This document shows, piece by piece, positions 62,101 to 64,000 of a DNA stretch of 64,000 bases (the first letter of the stretch is position 1; each line of letters opens with the position of its first letter). The notes below the pieces were generated by a model that saw only the letters and a list, made by a program, of their open reading frames with translations, ran no database searches and had not been told where the DNA came from. Source of the DNA: Endozoicomonas montiporae CL-33 (GTDB lineage: Bacteria; Pseudomonadota; Gammaproteobacteria; Pseudomonadales; Endozoicomonadaceae); assembly GCF_001583435.1 (NCBI RefSeq), contig NZ_CP013251.1, positions 3,919,215 through 3,983,214 of the forward strand. The letters are read 5' to 3'. The translations under genes and the position numbers were made by a program.

Positions 62101-62703
62101 GGTTTTTCAGCCAATGTTCTGTTGCCAGCCATCGGTCTTGCCACACCTCCAGTTAATGCTGGCATTGGCGTACTTAAAACAACTATTGATACTGCTGCTA
62201 GCATGGCATACGCAGCCAATGAAAAACGACAGGATGCAGAAGGATGGATTTATAAAAATGTTCTCGGCTATCACATTCCCGATAATGTCGGCACAGCATC
62301 TGTGACAGAGAATAAAGCGAGCCCAACCGATCCGGAAAACAGTCAAAACACCGGCAACGTGGCGGGTGAAAAACTCGACCAGAATCCACCGGTTTCTGAA
62401 GATGAGCCGACAAAAGCTCGGACAGCGACTCGTCGGGATGATACCGATCATAATCATACAATTGACACTTCAAGCACAGAACAAGCTGAAACGGTTCCGT
62501 CAGACACAGACAACACTGAAGAGAGCAAATCAGTGGCAAGTGGGGACGATAGAAAAGAGACTCCGGATGTCAGTAAGGAAAAAGAGTCCGCACCCAACAA
62601 AGAAAGAGATCCATACGAAAACGATGATGATGAGGACGAAGACGAAGAAGCCCCTGAAGAGGAGTCAGATGAGCCACAAGGAAGAAGGGGTGGTCGCCGC
62701 TAA
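53137..62703 (+). CDS. Giant exported coiled-coil protein of unknown function (3188 aa)
   Basis: The N-terminus (MSNKRPGFIKSAIAAAISSSFICTTLSG) looks like a Sec signal peptide. Residues 518-905 are a long coiled coil with a recurring LxxLLGI..DxLxPVVExLxxxLT unit near 575, 629, 703 and 799. The body to about 2950 is mostly helical, hydrophilic and without a recognised catalytic motif. Near 2975-3020 a more hydrophobic segment (SSWIGTIGGYTAWAMNESGFSANVLLPAIGLA) could insert in membranes. The tail is extremely acidic (YENDDDEDEDEEAPEEESDE) and ends in RRGGRR. No known toxin, adhesin or RTX repeat is recognisable. The size and a following small acidic exported protein suggest a surface or secreted interaction role. 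Confidence 0.85.
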   Translation: MSNKRPGFIKSAIAAAISSSFICTTLSGEETDFGLFVWKHDGTQLLPEPVTHSYPKADSVNFFDNIETSGKDHDFTQPYLQQVHELKSKGITVTIQTGSPDVEGSARPSRFAVIIHKNNIPLLAMTEDLASGDVRFHMHPHLKDAFTNKLSSELGDTKLTESDTGIVTVAGTRRVLEKLATIDELQGFENENFITFATESVAVIEQTAPFINDLSPGTHLPEKVAMVDTDSAIAAMTTAWVSKQLPQAVGDHPLWKGDTDGDPGKPSPLRLMLANQPGIRFGARKVEHLAGINTPVFLFKQETLTDPVTATYIPHSGISTAYLKRHQLMKEAGEFEPLKMTRDTVKDLRQKAFSASFKKLIQLSADYQTSGTTPDKADMEQLAAFEEVRILCDAKLRKKWQTTTFSPEEQSGIAVRVHQKSLPDLIQSQFSLNPEISGFVLSDAFTGAASLLPDTSGAIPSDDGLEHIDKYIESNIKRYHRMLGLSAKVAPHTREEAEEVIRKAAGAEKGETLLDAAKRVSQKIANLKTDLKTEQKEKADSLKNILLELGNKQKKFTGKLESLTDKLDSARNSFAALKQTAGLGKDATTEKVLDVLKKESEQATSVKVDTEDELSFAKSEFKVLQDKNIELLKVLGITSDDELIPTVEKLQTDLTEKDRQYTQLLEEQKTESNRDLVHSAQLKSKIETAANEKDELDKKLGSLAALLGIGENEDPVPVVEQFNSRLTDTTEQQQSLKDKLTAAVSGVTKLQEELTTKRSEVEKLTLQLGQQKDRKNQADKALSKARKLTDEHDAAQKSLKEILQPVGEETNEEAAEHLQYKLTRTTKELGKQLEADRQSAPSGPPIKQETVASDSNEKTIKRLQNEIEQLNAKVETLESKERDINAAVGKIGETLDGTFPGYESRGAATSTLQRISDIDDFKEQGRGELERKVHSTTYLRRAKNELLDPELVMHETILSYTEFSALKELNLPEDMQPEAIVNWLRYMAPLVDHFQEESTTATIETLVEDLDTLKSFLLQPDTAGELPRINPEKKGAFESHIREKYQTEDTDQFLQVITRFNANDVQTFGNAVSSIKVMDESLLDRLERHHILSVLGEGDYETLASMHEVYKHAPEKYENTWQQIMLENFQRWLVKTPVVPSELELDEFPNEDNLPSESTLAALKVITGIAPDHLTAGELTRFVKSAGVVLSRIEEKNQGLFYDDLSELHKYIDSSTKVINEAYLKGLAEAYGIDETALNDLVTLTKQPKWLIVNTFESIKTYGGIDKVQPLHITEEDIKLARSRFDSQTVMEAQKYRKQYRFAYHEKVRSQNAAENDFKERMAKIGNIVVDDEVYSSAELAKFPEDEALRDLRWADPLRDLRLMLPNQFNKEQVILSARLLTRLTDSEYDILINAVDTLVPLIDDTGALPRENEAEFDKALAKVGLQDRSQEVLGVVQLLRNNSRVYLKKLQTEVRLLGRHPESSKLTVKHLDIAQEKANPKKILEQRKVLQENPDLYDDLTAGITAYNKGVQAREWLQEHEKLVVMPKELMSETEHHALRRFVNAVASKWDYEEDKQHSLIRDIVSVRRVLTHIGNNQLLEQLAAQPGLTPGRVLDAHGQIADPEAFAVIASRLGVTRPTDQSTLGKLFQYYASPEKLKRVSAELGVLADAGLSPDSITPIRLQMINHPSPDEVDLAGRLAREAPTEYAVIWHAIRSKTAIAEIEEIEQELSKFDAVKSLTARYLDSGDFDAEQFEQQEALVETLTQVQEELKNVKLLGYKEDPGAETPHYNELKAKLESLPKNPTLRGTRQQIKDLENDPLVNTADKLAVGLKIIIDTDLPDRERFPDGSDMPKFDSHGGLKTRGHTPPERKAELQALETLINVKDPAEFKRQWETFVANKELDINVDATVHRDMLKLQILIETPDPEWSQKQAEEALGIITPWIEDPSSDTARGFLQYLSVKRHKARMQKAMKKAINAGKETPILVQKYIREAFGDYVAIQGIDVAKVRHDLYNAAMELESIENFRTTLLDFKRTAEQPEALELEGMTTIAAALDQISKDSTNAEVLHAARKLQPRDLGLAKRMANDISKASATASKTIPTIEGDYGLYDDIPDINPDRYQKDVKRIEAFYKECRECNLDPTELVGKPGGHPDTEKVRQLHQWASSEYEELNMIRSVARMVTQYPGKTVTSYLTLEKQNRQLEAEKTTFEQVQELLGGTAEVLATTGFVKKAAKQRLYDDQELKQAILSHLKPLEKEAFKNKDVQDFIKNHLTNRAGFKAYGPEWELILTGRDPETEETITLDEQELIVEQLFSGSTAPIYKIPVSEKLEADDATYIDEHLELDLGSAEALVMGDLLRLKQAGVPLEAFELFTFTTPVEAVWLKALANDKINPESLVAITHRLIKNSKHFKPMLDKMREIEGISGRYQKRHVIAVLQKNAEAMDPDTPESSARAHINANKTEQSYMQFLRLFQRAIQKNPRSQQQVTETMEFYVRDGYAVDPDQRAPQQDDLDQLGLTKEMCVNWIKYVTKNNLFPGKNKAQLLRIALLDASNAYISQYEDSIQPKVTAMKAYASQAATTLKDGTYSVGISSLYTAEALIYLHFRNRLNVYLDDIAYNKGRNLIAAIRGSAEGLDEFLRAAGLVSGEHQKQVISDILNFFGREFLRVYDEKFQHVLGDRADFMNNVLRPAAFLVQAPVGAQEIGAVLQFNGENAVFSWNTAWHSLQYAAVGVIADMTRGSQYNKMMIEAIDPAMKNFAAWMDGVAPLYSDQSSPEDRYYTDTWLSIAKGWNGFHDYMGQTMVMKAGRPLATVAQNYISTKIWGKAFIPILNARTFAITNPARAAQGLPAQAYWSPGFGSVVAYHVTKAVFYDWAYNGLADAKYGLEGWAEMQDRANGVPADAKESSTKWVKNNLQKYSLNAEDTYFAPGRDYAWATPVTDRVKEVATMGARVAKVTGLDTLSGYEQGTYNMEGKPDFASRSREQNFVSSWIGTIGGYTAWAMNESGFSANVLLPAIGLATPPVNAGIGVLKTTIDTAASMAYAANEKRQDAEGWIYKNVLGYHIPDNVGTASVTENKASPTDPENSQNTGNVAGEKLDQNPPVSEDEPTKARTATRRDDTDHNHTIDTSSTEQAETVPSDTDNTEESKSVASGDDRKETPDVSKEKESAPNKERDPYENDDDEDEDEEAPEEESDEPQGRRGGRR

Positions 62704-62712
62704 CCTGTAAAT

Positions 62713-62740
62713 CAGGGAGAGAATCAACATTCTCTCCCTT
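62713..62740 (+). terminator. Terminator of the giant gene
   Basis: GGGAGAGAA and TTCTCTCCC form a perfect 9-bp stem with a TCAACA loop; the trailing T tract is short. Confidence 0.65.
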
Positions 62741-62787
62741 CGATACTGACATAAATATTCCAAAGACAACAAACAGAGACAGTCACT

Positions 62788-63084
62788 ATGAAACGATTAT
62801 CACCGCGTTTTTTCCCGGCAATACTGCTGGCTTCCATAATGCTGTTAATCCCTGAAGATCTGATCGCAAATGATGACTACGACTATAGTGATTACCAGAA
62901 TGCCACATCGGAAGAGGGAACCGAGGGCGACTATATGAACACCAGCACTGAAGAAACTTCTGACAATCAACTTAACCAGGATGAAACGGGTTATCAGGAG
63001 GATATTGATGAGGATGAAATGGATGGTGTACAGAGTTATGACTCTGAAGAGTATTTCGAGGGAGATGAAGATATGGAAGATTGA
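62788..63084 (+). CDS. Small secreted acidic protein (98 aa)
   Basis: A signal peptide (MKRLSPRFFPAILLASIMLLIPEDLIA-ND) leads to a highly acidic, Tyr-rich mature chain (NDDYDYSDYQN...EDIDEDEMDGVQSYDSEEYFEGDEDMED). In style it matches the 26146-26511 product. It lies 84 bp after the giant gene. No family is recognised. Confidence 0.65.
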   Translation: MKRLSPRFFPAILLASIMLLIPEDLIANDDYDYSDYQNATSEEGTEGDYMNTSTEETSDNQLNQDETGYQEDIDEDEMDGVQSYDSEEYFEGDEDMED

Positions 63085-63124
63085 GGGTTAAAGAGTATTC
63101 TGAAACCTTGATAACCCTTGAATA

Positions 63125-63170
63125 CGTTGCTTTTCAGATCTAAAAAGAGTAGAAACTCAGAAAAGCAACG
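63125..63170. terminator. Hairpin after the acidic-protein gene
   Basis: CGTTGCTTTTC pairs perfectly with GAAAAGCAACG (11 bp) around a 24-nt A-rich loop. It could terminate transcription of the preceding gene, though no T run follows. Confidence 0.5.
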
Positions 63171-63188
63171 CACTGACGCCTGTCCTGC

Positions 63189-64000
63189 ATGGCAAGAATA
63201 AATAAAACCGAAACAAACCATTCATTATTCCTCTACATCTGGGGCATTCTTTTTCTGGGGTTCACCACCTGCCTGTTCTTTTTACTGTCCAGCTATAACG
63301 ACTATAGCCGTATAGTTGACCTCACTATTGAAGAACAACTTGCAGCCTTGTTCCTACCAGCATCAACCGCTCAGTATTCACAACAGGCGTTAGAACACCA
63401 GATGACCAGCCTGTCGCAACACCCGTTCATCAAAGAAGTCCGTTTAATCGCAACTGATGGGCAGTTATTAACCAGTACCCGACATGAGACGTCTAAAGAA
63501 GCCTTACCCTAGCCGGTTACACTGCTGTTTGGTTCAGATCGTACTTATATAAGGGAAATCCAGAAAAATCCCGGTCAGTCATCGCCAGAGCTCTGGCTAA
63601 AGGTGGTGGCAGATATCAGACAGCCCGGAGAACAATTTATACAATCCGCAGCCCAATACCTTGCCTCTGCAACCGCAGGTTCCTTGTTTCTTATTATTTT
63701 GCTGATCGCTGCCCGCCGGAACGTTTCTGAAAAAGCAGCCATACAGCCGGCTGCACAAGCCACCAGTAATGCTTGTTCCGAGCTTTCGTCTGCTGACAAT
63801 AACCCGCCCGCGTTACTGGTGGTAGACGATAACCCGGTAAACCGTATGGTTGCCGGAGAAATGCTGCAGCAACTGGGTTATCAGGTCGATACCGCAGACA
63901 GTGGTCGTTTGTGCATCCGGTATTGTCGGGAAAAACCTTATAACGTGATCTTTATGGACTGTAATATGCCGGGCATGGATGGTTTCTCGACCACAGAAGC
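63189..64000 (+). pseudogene. Membrane-anchored receiver-domain protein interrupted by an amber codon (runs off right edge)
   Basis: The frame gives a membrane helix (SLFLYIWGILFLGFTTCLFFLL), an extracytoplasmic segment, TAG at 63510-63512 and then the same frame without further stops: a second helix (AGSLFLIILLIAAR) near codon 170 and a receiver domain (LLVVDDNPVNRMVAGEMLQQLGY...VIFMDCNMPGMDGFSTTE) from codon 208. The layout recalls the ends of BarA/GacS hybrid kinases, but HAMP, HisKA and HATPase are absent between helix 2 and the receiver. Either the gene is broken, or the amber codon is read through, or a downstream start is used. Confidence 0.65.

Noticed and set aside
53137..62703. RTX toxin, Tc toxin or large adhesin
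   Set aside because: No nonapeptide GGxGxDxUx repeats, cadherin/Ig-like repeats or Tc motifs are visible; the protein is mainly helical.

Overview
The window looks like chromosome of a marine, host-associated gammaproteobacterium of the Endozoicomonas type. This rests on the protein families: an smc start, an operonic ccm cytochrome-c maturation cluster, FleQ/FleN/FliA, HrpA, FadD, AvtA, a bacterial V-type ATPase, a eukaryote-like C2H2 zinc-finger protein and a giant exported protein. The genus is an inference; no rRNA or tRNA gene was recognised.

Layout. 1-1.8 kb: the start of smc (running off the left edge) and a secreted protein of unknown function. 1.82-12.93 kb: an 11.1-kb integrated element bounded by 20-bp direct repeats that form a hairpin. 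It carries a tyrosine integrase, an antitoxin with a decapitated RelE-type toxin, an AlpA regulator, a P4-alpha-like primase, a DUF3987 protein, an Ash/Icd-like protein and several small genes. This is a satellite-like gene set with no virion genes. Its distal end holds a roughly 1-kb non-coding zone with six hairpin modules, each built on its own heptamer, plus an IS1-family insertion.

12.9-26.5 kb: a DUF2147 protein, a degraded secreted gene, ccmC-D-E-F-G-H-I (without ccmA/ccmB beside it), a periplasmic rhodanese-like protein without the catalytic Cys, fliA and fleN, fleQ, an OprO/P-type porin and a small exported acidic protein. 26.8-32.5 kb: hrpA and fadD. 32.9-36.7 kb: a scarred accessory patch with an IS91-type fragment, a secreted C2H2 zinc-finger protein, a frameshifted IS1595-type transposase and the tail of a disrupted gene.

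36.8-44.7 kb: an alpha/beta hydrolase, a MaoC-type hydratase, a small Cys-cluster protein, a repeat-bearing membrane protein, avtA, a MITE-like palindrome, an exported triple-repeat protein and arcB-arcC (ornithine to carbamoyl-phosphate to ATP). 45.0-52.8 kb: a V-type ATPase cluster in the order B-D-I-K-E-DUF2764-A, whose rotor subunit keeps likely Na+ ligands. 53.1-63.1 kb: a 3188-residue exported coiled-coil protein followed by a small acidic exported protein. The right edge carries a membrane-anchored receiver-domain protein interrupted by an in-frame amber codon.

The most unusual structures are the heptamer-matched hairpin modules at 3.16-3.79 kb, the secreted zinc-finger protein and the giant exported protein with its acidic neighbour.
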